NCBI GenBank assembly: GCA_028015205.1
Contig: CM051512.1
Location: 24,273,139 to 24,337,138, forward strand
Reading direction: 5' to 3'
Length of the DNA: 64,000 nucleotides
Source of the DNA: Mytilisepta virgata
Lineage: Eukaryota > Mollusca > Bivalvia > Mytilida > Mytilidae
Shown here piece after piece: positions 44,401-56,400 of the stretch (position 1 is the stretch's first letter; each line of letters starts with the position of its first letter). Position numbers and translations under genes: made by a program. Under the pieces are notes generated by a model. That model made no database searches. It had not been told where the DNA came from and worked only from the letters and a program-made list of their open reading frames with translations.

Positions 44401-47400
44401 CACACTGTCTCAGTCTGCAGCTCCTTCTATACCTGTATATTTGGCTTTCCTTGAAAATTTGGTATTTTAATACTAGTATGTTTTAATTTTAATTAAATCA
44501 GAATGGTTTTTGGGATTTATTCAAAACATGAACTTTGTCTTTTTTCTGTATGAAATCCTTTTTACGTGTAATAACAGAGAAAACTCTTAACTGTAGAACA
44601 TTTTTACATTTTGTACTTGGTCAGGTTAGATGAAATCTTGTTTTGTAATAAGATACTGTTCATATTATTAACGTTATAGTGTTATAGAATGAGTTTTAGG
44701 ATAACAGCTGCTTTGTGTGACCCAAAGATCGAATTGTTGCCTGAGGCTAAAGCCTGAGGTTAACAGTTAAGGTCTAAGGGTAAAAAAAACAATTGTTGTA
44801 TTAGACAGTCTATAAATGTTTTGTTATACCATTTATATTGAGGGTGATGTTATCAATCAATCAAATTAAGGCAGGCAGTCAACAGATCACTGCCGGTCCA
44901 ACAGTCTGAAAGCGGTTGCCCTGCAACAGTCACTTCATACAGGATAATGATAGTCATAAGTCATAAAGTCATCCATTTTTAGTAGCCTCTTACACCCCGA
45001 AGGGTCAATAGATACAAAAAAAAAACAAACAAACAGAACACCAAATCAAAGAAACAATTATGAGATATGTTTACCCTCTGTCCTCAGTGAAAGAGACTGT
45101 TTCAAAAATGATAGAACACCTAAACAGTAAAAATGTTATACATTTTATATGATAAAATTATATAGAGTAAAAATATAAAGGTATAACAATGTTTTTTTTT
45201 GTTCAACCTTCTTAGTCATGTATTGTAATTGTAATTAGTTCTCTGTTAGGACTTTCTTAAATTTACTTACTTGAATGTACCCTGTGCTAAGGAGGTTTAC
45301 AGGATCATCCACTCTTTCTCATTTTGTGATTGATGATAGCATGTGACCCAAGTGCTTGATTGAACACTCAAACTTTACTCTAATTTTATTTTGTTTTCAA
45401 CAGAAATTCATCGCATACAGGCCGTAGAGACAGAAGTCCTTTGTCTTCACCTGGAAAGCCTTCATCTTCAAATTTACGACACAAAACCAATTACATCATT
45501 GGTGTTACAGTGGTTACACCTATCCGACGCTTACTTTTATCAGATCGTTTTGAATCTGAAGAACAGAAAAAACAAGGTGATATCGTAATTGAAGATAATA
45601 TAGTCATTGCAATACAGCGTGGTCCTCATGCTAAAAATGCATCCCCGCGTGAAATAAATCGTGATTTTGATCCGAATAATGTTGTTTTAATAAGACAGCC
45701 AGATGAAGGTCAGAAAGCAATATTTGATCGTGAAGAAATAAAAGCATTTGGATTTGATGCAATTTTGGATGAAAATGTGTATGAAGAGAAAAGAATCATA
45801 AGTGTTGTTCCCTCTGCATCTTCACAACAAAGCTTGTCTAGAAGGTAAGGATTCTTTTGATTTTATACATTGCTTTGTGTCACTAGTATATATAGTTTCA
45901 AAAAACTAAGTATGTTGCGAAACATCTCATGCAACAGTAGATAACAAGAAAAATAAATGGAAATTGTGAGCTGTCAAAACGGGCATAAAACGACTAAAAT
46001 GTATGAAATACACAAGTTGAACAAAACCAAATATAAAACCGTAAAATAACAAACTAAAAAGTTAAAAAGTTAAACTTTTTACTTTGTTGTTGTTATTTTA
46101 CGATTTTATATTTGGTTTTGTTTGACTTGTGTATTTCATACATTTTAGTCATTTTATGCCCCTTTTGACAGCTCACCATTTCCATTTATTTTTCTTGTTA
46201 TCTATATATAGTTTCTACATGTAAGTTCCAGTAAATACTAATCACCTATTGGATACAAGTTCCAAGTTTTGACATTATAACAAAACTCATAAAATCAAAA
46301 AAGCATGTTCTATGTCTTCCTGCTAAAGATCTGGCTGCCTTAGTAAAGCCATGAAGAGATGATGTTGCATATATAACAGCAACATTCCAAAGAGTAATAG
46401 GTTCTTACATGAGACATGTTCAAAGTGAAGACTGGAAAATCTTTGAGTTTTTAAAATTCATCTGAGTGGAGCTCAGCAGAACAAGGGGAAGACAGACACT
46501 GAATTTTAAAAAGGTTGAAGATTTTTCAGTTCTTCTCTTTTGAATGAGTATAAGTACATATTTCTTCTGTAAATACTCGATTTTTAGGTTTCCTGTACCT
46601 ACTAGGTAAATTCATTGAGCACAGTCGACGAAGTTACATAAAAATAACATTACGTCTGATTGGTCAAAAGGTATGAGAAAAGAATTTTGATTAGACGTCA
46701 CAACAGTGGGAGATCAATGCCCATGCAACAATCTCCCACTGAAACAGCCATTTTCGGAAAAATAACTTGTTTCCCTTTTAATTCATCATTTTTGATGTAC
46801 AAAGAATAATAACATGCTGATTTAATGTTTTTTATGATTAATAAAATGGTAGATATTCTGCAATTTTGATTTAACTTTGTAGGGTGTGCAGTCCTGAAGT
46901 GATACGTAAATTCCAACATGGACCGGAGATCAAGTATGTTTTAATAAGTTATTGTCATATATTTTGAAATTAGATACATGTAGAACAAAATAATAAATGC
47001 ACTTCACATCTGCACATTGCCAAGCTTCAATGCAACATGTTTGACATTTGTCAAAAAATTCTGCCGATGACAGGTGCTTGACATTTATCCCGAATCCATT
47101 CTTTTTAATAAACATTATATATATGAAAATGAAAATATTCCAAAACTGCAATAGCTTTTAGATTTCTGATTTGATTTGTTGAACACAGTTACTTAAGGGT
47201 GCTCGCTGGTTATGTTCTGGTCTTTTTGTCAGATTTTCAGAAAACTCAGGTTTTATCCATTTCTTAAACATGAAATGTTTTGCCCATGAACTCCCACTTT
47301 TTCTTTTATAATTCAATCATATATACCTTAAAATGGTATTTGACAAAATCTTATGAAATCCTTTTTATTTTGTCATACATTTCGGAGAGAGTGAAGTTGC

Positions 47401-50400
47401 CAATGCAAAGATAATGAAAAATCCAGAGAAAACCCAATTCCTGCAAATTTTCAAGATCTAATAGCTCTAAAATGAGCACATGAACCTATATCTTTTTTCT
47501 TTCTTATTTGTGTACTATTCATATGTTCTCTCAAACTAAAAGACCTATTTCAAATCCTAATTATTTCCTATTAGACCAGAGATCATCCTTAATTTTTTTT
47601 GTGGGAAACGTATGAAATTCTTGTTGTTAGCATACAATGTATTGGCTTAATTTATATATCCTGACAATAGGCAGCTATACTATCCAGGCGAATCCACTTT
47701 AATATCAATATCAACAGTTCATATTTTTAAATAGCCAGTTTAAAAAAATTGTATACATGTGAAAGGTCACATGTTTTAATAATTTAAGTTGAGAAGACTG
47801 TTATGCTTTTTTTTTAATTTGATGAATTATTTAAAATTCTGAATAACCAATTAGAATTAATTTGTATATTTTTCATCTCAGACTATTAATACCTCATTTT
47901 ACCTCCATTTCTTAATTTTCAATACATCTTTTTTTCATAATCACATCTGAAGTTTGAAATGACAATATGTTTTTCCTTATACATTTGTGTACTTTCCTAT
48001 ATATATATATATATATGTTTGCATGGTTTTCTTGTTAGTTAGATAGAATATGAAAAAAAAATCATACAGAAAATGTGGGACAAAATGGAATGTTAGTTCC
48101 CATAACATACATGTATATATTTTGTGTCTTGGCCTTATTATTAAATATTTAAGTGAGTAGACAACAAAATGGATAACTGGAAAGGTCAACAATGACATAC
48201 CAATCAATCAATGCCTTCCAACGGACAGAACTCTGGACAAAAAAGTAACACAAAATGGATAACAGGAAAGGTCAACAATGACATAGGAATCAATCAACGC
48301 CTTCCAAACAGACAGAACTCCGGACAAAAAGTGACACAAAAGAACACATAACATAAACATAAACACAACAGAGAGTCAGGATAGTCTGACTTGGTACAGA
48401 CACTGAATATTGGTAGGGTTAACCCAGTTTTATGGGTACCCAAACATCTCTCTTATTTATCCTGACACTCTGGTGTATAAAAAATACAAGGTGCCCTATT
48501 GCTAGAACTGAAAAATTTTGGTGGAAGGTACATATTAAATTAATAGATAGCAGGGTCAGAATGTGCTCGTTTTAACTGTTAAACTAGCTAAGGTTCTCAT
48601 AGATGCAGATCGGTTACTGTCGCTCTATTAAACGGAAAAGTCAGAAATAAGGGTTTAATGCTATTTTGTCATAGAGTTAAATATTTTTATACGACTGCAA
48701 ACATTTGTTGCCATATTATGGTATGACCCTGTTGTCGTTCAAGTTTTATTAATAACTTTCTTAAACCATCCTGGATTTTTACTAAACTTGGACAGAAGAT
48801 TGTTCATGATCAAAAGATAGTATCCAGCAGAAAATTTTGTAATAATTTTTTCCCACTTTTCTGTATTTTACTTATAAATGTTTTTCTCCTAGTTAACATA
48901 ACATACAATCTGCAGTTAAAGTGGTTTAAAACATTAATTAATTTCCTAGACCATTCTGGATTTTTACCAAACTTGGACAGAAACTTGTTCATGATCAAAA
49001 GATAGTATCCAGCAGAAAATTTTGTAATAATGTTTTTTTCCCATTTTTCTGTATTTTACTTATAAATGGACTAGGTTTTTCTCGTAGTTAACATTAAATA
49101 CAGTCTGCAGTTAAAATGTTCCTGGATAAAAATAGAAAAACCTCACTAAGATCCGTTTTCGTTCATCTTGATGGGTGTTTCCACTAGAAGGTCAACAGAT
49201 TTCTTCTGTCTTACAGAGTTTTTGAGGTAATAGTGACTAAAAGGGCCAAAAAGCAATATGCCTTGATATGTAATTTTTAAAATTTTTCATCCAATTTTAA
49301 TGGAGATTTTTTCTTTTGATTCACATTGATGAGTTTTTTCATTAGTATTTCATCAATTTTTTTTATATGATATTGTTTGTGAAATACCCTAATTTACCTG
49401 TTCCAGTCAAAATTGAAGGTCAAGAGTCAATGCCGATGAAAAAGTCCTAGCAACCATATCTATTTGGGTTCAGGATTCTATATTTTAGCTGTACAGGTAA
49501 ATATTAAGGAGAAAATTGTGAAGGTATACATTAAATAGCAAAAATAATCATTGATGCAAGGTCTACTGATACACAAAAGATAACAGGTGAGCGATTCAGG
49601 CTGTCTGGAGCCTCTTGTTTTATCCTGATATGAGACTGGTTTTGTTTATTTTAGGTTAGATTTTAGACCAGATCCTAGATATGAACCTCTCATGAAATCT
49701 GAAAGAAAGGAAGATAACTATCTGGAGGAAACCAGGATAAAGAGATTACAGAAAAATCCAAACGATCTTCGTCACAGCTTGTCAAAACGCAGGGGTGATG
49801 ATGATGCAAGGTAATACACAATTTCAAATTCTAGTGCATTTTGAAAATATGATTGTGATTGGTTAATAGAACAATGGATTTTCAGCCAATGATATTTCAG
49901 CATTTAAATGATTGTATTAGAGACCTTGAAATTACCCACAACTCGTAAGTTTTGGCTAATTGTATTACCCTTTCATTTATTGGTGATACAAAAGCTTTTG
50001 ATAGAAACAGAGATATGTGTACATATTACCATTCAAAATTATTTAAGTCTTAGGTTTTTCTCAATATTGTCAAAATTCATTGTGGATACAAAAAAGAAGT
50101 TACCTCATTTGGTAACATAGATTTTATTTTTGATGATCAAAATGAGAGGCACATTGACAATTGGTGTTATTGGTAATGCATACCTGCCAACTATCCCGAT
50201 TTTGGCGGTATTATCCCGATTTTCATGCCTTAACACGAATCCTGATATCGGGTTCCAAAAACAAGCAAAAAACCTGATTTTCATAAATTCTACCCGAGAA
50301 AATTTTATTCTTACCGATTTCCGGTAATGGAGGACAACATAGAGACATTATCCAATCAAATTCATCGTAGTATCTGATATTCGGGTCATGTTGATTTACC

Positions 50401-53400
50401 TGAGGATTATCTATCGATCTGTTTTGACACTAAGTATTATTTAAACATATACACGTGCCTCAATAAAATCAATGATTTGTCAAAGTTTTATGGGTCTTAA
50501 TTGGTAATAAAATTATTGATCTTTGTTATTTGTACCGATCAGCTTGGGAGTTAATTTTTTTTACTTATCATTTAATTGAGATTAATTATATTCTAATCAA
50601 GTTAACTAGTTAAAAATATTCTTTAATCAGGTGAACATAGTTAATAATTATTTTTATAACTGATCAAAAGAATTTTGCAAATTAAACGTAAAGGCTTGGA
50701 TGCTGTTTGCATATTGAGATAATTGTTATAAAAAGGATATGAAAAATGGAATTGAATCATAACAGTTCAAACTATCACAAGTCATTGTTTATCAATTTAT
50801 TTTAAATAAATACAATGAAAATACAAATAAAACACTGAAATAAAACAAATATACATGAAATACTTTCTACTGGACATTATTAAAAAAAAAAACAGTCATA
50901 AGATGAAGTGATACATTTAAATTTTTTTCCCCGGGGAAAATCCCCCATGGAGGTTTTCAAAAGTTGGCAGGTCTGGTAATGTAAACAAAGTGGTCATGGG
51001 CTCATTGCAAAAAAATCTTTTCCAATCACTGATTAGGCATCAGACACTCAGGTTCTTTGGTTGATTCTCGTCCAGGATAAAAATATCAGAGATCAAATTT
51101 GCGATGCCCTATCGACACCATTTGTGAGGAGTGTTCCCATACCACTGCTAGTCCATTGGATCAGATTAAGGAAAGTATAACCCTTAGCATATAAACTCTT
51201 TGGTAGATGTTATAGGCAAAGGACTGGTTTGAACATCCCGATTTAATATAAGTTGGTATAACTTGTTTCTCAATTCACTGTAAATAAATGTTAAAAAAAT
51301 TACTTTATTTACACTGTAGAAGAAGAATAGAAGCCAAAAGGAGAGATTCAGATAGCAAGAAAATTGAAGGTGGCTCTGTATTAGACCGGATAGGTGATCA
51401 TTCAAGAGAAAGACGAAGGGACGGTTCTAGGGAGAGACGTGTAGACAGATCAGGACGAGGGAGAGGGAGAGGTACATAAGTCATAGGGTAGAGGAATTCC
51501 ATAACAGCATATTAGATAAGTAACAAAACCACAAATTATGTGATAAAGACACTCTAATCCCAAAAAGTAATGAAAAATAATTAGACAAGACACAGCTAGA
51601 TTTGTATATTTTCCCTCCGTCAATTCTGTACTCTTATGGTTTCTCTTGTAAAAATATATTACATTATATTTTCATTAAATTTTTCACCATGTGCACCAAA
51701 ACCATTTCATATATTAGGAGCATGCAGATGTTGAATTCTCAAAGCTTACCATTTAGAGCAAGTAGATGCTTATTTCTCAAAGCTTACCATCTCGAGGAAT
51801 CAGGTGCTCAACCCAGATAGCTTACCATCTAGAGGAACTAGGTGCTTAATCCATAAAGCTTACCATCTAAAGGAACTGGTCCTTAATCCTCTAAGCTTAA
51901 CATCTATAGCAGGCAGGTGCCTCACCCTTCTCTTGATGATTGAGTATGGACTTAATTATTTAAATGTCATTTCAGACCAAAGGAAGGCCAGTGGGGACAG
52001 GCATGACAAAGAAAAAAGGCTTCCTGATTTCAAAAACAGACCAGGTAAGTGAATCTAAATGTTAAAAGATTTAATTCTATACTAATCAGAGTTATACTTT
52101 TCACAGGGTAGCAATGTTTCAAGTAGTCTAATATATAGAGGAGCAGCTCCTGCCTCCTTTTATTGCACCCCTCTACCCTCTGTAGTGCACGTAAATACTA
52201 TCTAGAACAGTGGATAGGGTTAGTAATTTAGCTTCTTAACTGGCCACCTTTAAACCTCAATGAAGAGGTGTGCAAGGGTTCATTTTTGTGGATGAGAGGT
52301 TTCATGTTCTGATTCTTTGGCTGTTTTCAGAATATCCAGTCGGTCGGATAAATATTTGATAATCCACATAGACGTGTTATTTGTTTTTCTCGATCACTGA
52401 TTTGTCGATGAAATTCCCCTTTGATTTTCTCAATGTTTTTTTTAAGATTACGTGATAGCAACATAAACAAACTATCACTGACGTCTGTAGTATTCTGTGT
52501 AAAGTAGACATGCCTAGTAACAAGAACTTACTTCTAATACGGACAAAAAGTCAGGCTTCTTGATGGATCATCAGAGATAACTAAGGGGTCCACAAACAAT
52601 TTGATTTTGAAATGTTTTGCTTTATATGAAAGAAGTGAGAAGGTCAATATATGGTTCATGACAAATTATATATTATTACAGCAAACTGTTGACAGAATTA
52701 GAGAAACAAAATATTACTTAGAAAGCAGTTGATTATCATATTTGTACAGTCCCAATAGTTAAAACTTTGACAAGGCTAAACATCTGGACCTAGTTGTTCA
52801 AAAGTTAATCACTTTTTTCACTTTCAATTATTTTGATTGTTAAATAATATTCCTTCACAGAATTTTGTATGGACACATGAAGTCATAGGATTAACTAATC
52901 AGAAAATGTTCAGCCCTCGGGCATAATCAAGGAAGTTAGAATTTGAAGCTGAAAATTGTGGTTAACCTTTGAACAACTGGGCCCTGGAGGTTTAACTATC
53001 TCGACTCTTAGAAATACTACATGTATAATAAACTGCTCACACAGTAAATTCTATATTTACATGTACAGTCGACTCTCGTTATCTCAAAGTCGTTCGGACC
53101 ACAAAAAATTGTTCTAGATAGACAAAATTCAACTTAACAGGAGCTGCTCAAGTGCATTGTATAACATTTGGGACTACAGATGAAATTCGACTTAAGTGTG
53201 TTCGAGATAACGAGAGTCAACTGTATATGTTCGATGTTGACAATTAAAAAGTTTATTTTATCTTTTTATTCAATAGATAAATTTCAGTACGATGAATGGA
53301 AAGAAAAACCAGAAATGATTCCAAGAAATCCTAGTTATTTTGAGGTAAGCAGTTTTCGAATTTTACAATCATACCATTATGTATATTAGTCATGGTAAAA

Positions 53401-56400
53401 AAAATGTGTACCATAAGACTGATGTTTATAATCAAGTTTCAGCTTGAGTGTTGAAAAAATATCTTTCCTATATTTTTAAGGATATTGTCTTATTTAAAAA
53501 CAAAATAAAAGAAGGTACATAGTTATTTTTTAGCTCACCTGGCTATTGCCAGGGTGAGCTTTTGCCATCACTTGGCGTCCGTCGTCCGTCCGTCGTCCGT
53601 CGTCTGTCGTCCATCTTCTGTCCGTCGTTAGCTTTTCTTTCTAACATCTTCTCCTCAGAAACCATTTGGCCAATTCCAACCAAACTTTGCGTGAGTGGTG
53701 TATGGAAGGTCCTCAACAAAGTTTCCTCATTTAGTACTGATTGGTCAAGAAACATGGCCACCAGAGGCAATTCTTGTTTCTGATTGGCTGATTTTCAAAA
53801 ATCTTCTCCTCTGAAACTGCTGGGCCGATTGGTTTAAAACTTAATAGGAATGATCTATGACATGTCCTCTACAAACGATCCTCAATTTATTTTGATCTGA
53901 CATAAAACATGGCTGTCGTAGCTAAAAATAGAATATAGGGGTGCATGTGTTGTTTTTGGCTTATAACTTAAAAACCGTTACAGATATAAAAAATCTGACG
54001 GGGTAAAATTGATCAGCATGACAAGATCTACCTACCCTGAAATTTTGAAGGAAATCCCAAAACCCATTTAGGAGTTATTGCCCTTTTTTCGTCAAATTTT
54101 CAAAATTTAACATTTTTCGTCATTTATCTCCAAAACTATTTGAGATAGAAGTGAAATGTAAATTTGAAAAATGTTTGCCATGTTGAGGTCTACATACCCT
54201 GAAATTTTAAAGGAAATCCCAAAACCCATTTAGGAGTTGTTGCCCTTTTTTGTCAAATTTTCAAAATTTTTTCATTCAAAAATCTTCTCCTCTGAAACTG
54301 CTGGGGCAATTGGTTTGAAACTTGATAGGAATGATCTATGACATGTCCTCTACAAACGATCCTCAATTTATTTTGATCTGACATAAAACATGGCTGTCAT
54401 AGCTAAAAATAGAATATAGGGGTGCATGTGTTGTTTTTGGCTTATAACTTAAAAACCGTTACAGATATCAAAAGTCTGACATGGGGTAAAATTGATCAGC
54501 ATGACAAGATCTACCTACCCTGAAATTTTGAGGGAAATCCCAATACCCATTTAGGAGTTATTGCCCTTTTTTCGTCAAATTTTCAAAATTTAACATTTTT
54601 TGCCATTTATCTCCAAAACTATTTGAGATAGAAGTGAAATGTGAATCTGAAAAATATTTGCCATGTTGAGATCTACCTACCCTGAAATTTTAAAGGAAAT
54701 TCCAAGACCCATTTAGGAGTTATTGCCCTTTTTTGTCAAATAAATTTTCCCTGAACAATTGAACCAATTGCAACAAACTTGGTCAAATAGTTGATTAATT
54801 GTCCAATGAAAACCAGACTCCAGGTGAGCGATACAGGCTCTGGTGAGCCTCTAGTTTAATGTTATAAAAACTGTAAAAATAAATTTGACATAACAAAATC
54901 TTGAGGTAGGCCATGGGACCAACACATTACTTTGAGGTATCAGGAGTTTTAGATAATAGTATTTGACATAAAAATAATCTTGTTTACTTCTTAGTTAAAG
55001 ACCAAATTTTGCTTTGTGATAGAATATATAGTTCAGGCAAGGGGTTTTAAGGATGCTCGCTGGTCATGTTTCAGTCTTTTTGTCAGATCATCGGAATCCT
55101 CAGGTTTTATCCATTTCTTAAACATGAAATTTTTTGCCCATCAACCCTCACTTTTTTTTAAAAATTCAATCATATATACCTTAAAATGGTATTTGACAAA
55201 ATTTTATGAAATCCTTTTTATTTTTTCATACATCTTTGAGAGACTGAAGTTGTCAATGCAAAGACAATGAAAAATCCAGAGAAAACCCATTTCCTGCAAA
55301 TTTTAAAGGCCTTATACATGTAGCTCTAAAATGAGCACATGAACCTATATATTTTCTTGCTTATTAATTTACTATTCATATGTTCTCTCAAACTACAACA
55401 CCTATTTCAAATCCTATTTTTTTCCTATTAGACCACCGATTATCCTTAAAGTAAATATAAAAAATACATACATGCATCTGTGTTTTTTGATACATAATGT
55501 TCCTAGATAAGCAGCAAATTGAAGTATGCAAATTCGCAAATTTTCGCATGCACTTATTGCAATTCTTCTACCCAACGCAAAATTGCGAGGTTAAATTATT
55601 GCGATTGCCACCGGTGTGAAAAAAAAGTTTTATTATTGCGATTAGAGATTGAGTAAAAATTGAAAATGGAAGTTTTATATAAAGTAATTAATTAATGGGA
55701 TTAAAAATATTAGTATTCAAAATGTTATTATATATATAATAGCTGTGAAAACAATACCTATACAACAAAGTGTCTACCAATTAACCTGTCTCCTGATGTC
55801 GGAAATCAATGACCTGAGTAAATGAAAACAAAGGGGGCAAATCTAGAATAAATCGGACATGAAAATATGCATTAAAAATGCGAGTTTATAATATTGCGAA
55901 GCTAAACCAATCGCAATTTTCGCAATAATAAGAACATCGCAATAATTTCCATATTTACAGTAATGATCTGTATGCAAAAAAATTTCTGGATTTGATTTAT
56001 TGAAATCCAGCATGCATAGGAATTCATAAAAAAGCAACTGAGTGCAGTAGTTGTTTGTATCACTGATTATTTTTTCAAGATGTACAATTATATATTTTAT
56101 GCTTTTGTTCAGATGTGATTTCATATAGTCGTTATGGTGTACACATATTAGAAAACTTCCAAGAAAAATTCATAAAAACAATTTTGCAAAATACCAGTCG
56201 ACACTTTTATATCTTGCTTATCATAAAACTCAAATCAATAGAGTACTTTCGAAATTATTCTTAAGGCTTGTAAAATCATGAATATTTGGAAAGGCTAAAG
56301 ATCGTATTTTTAGAAATGGTGGCCATATTTGTTAAATGTGTGATCCCAGATGGTTAAGAAATTACATTTTGTAGATAATATAATTATTTATTATAGCATG

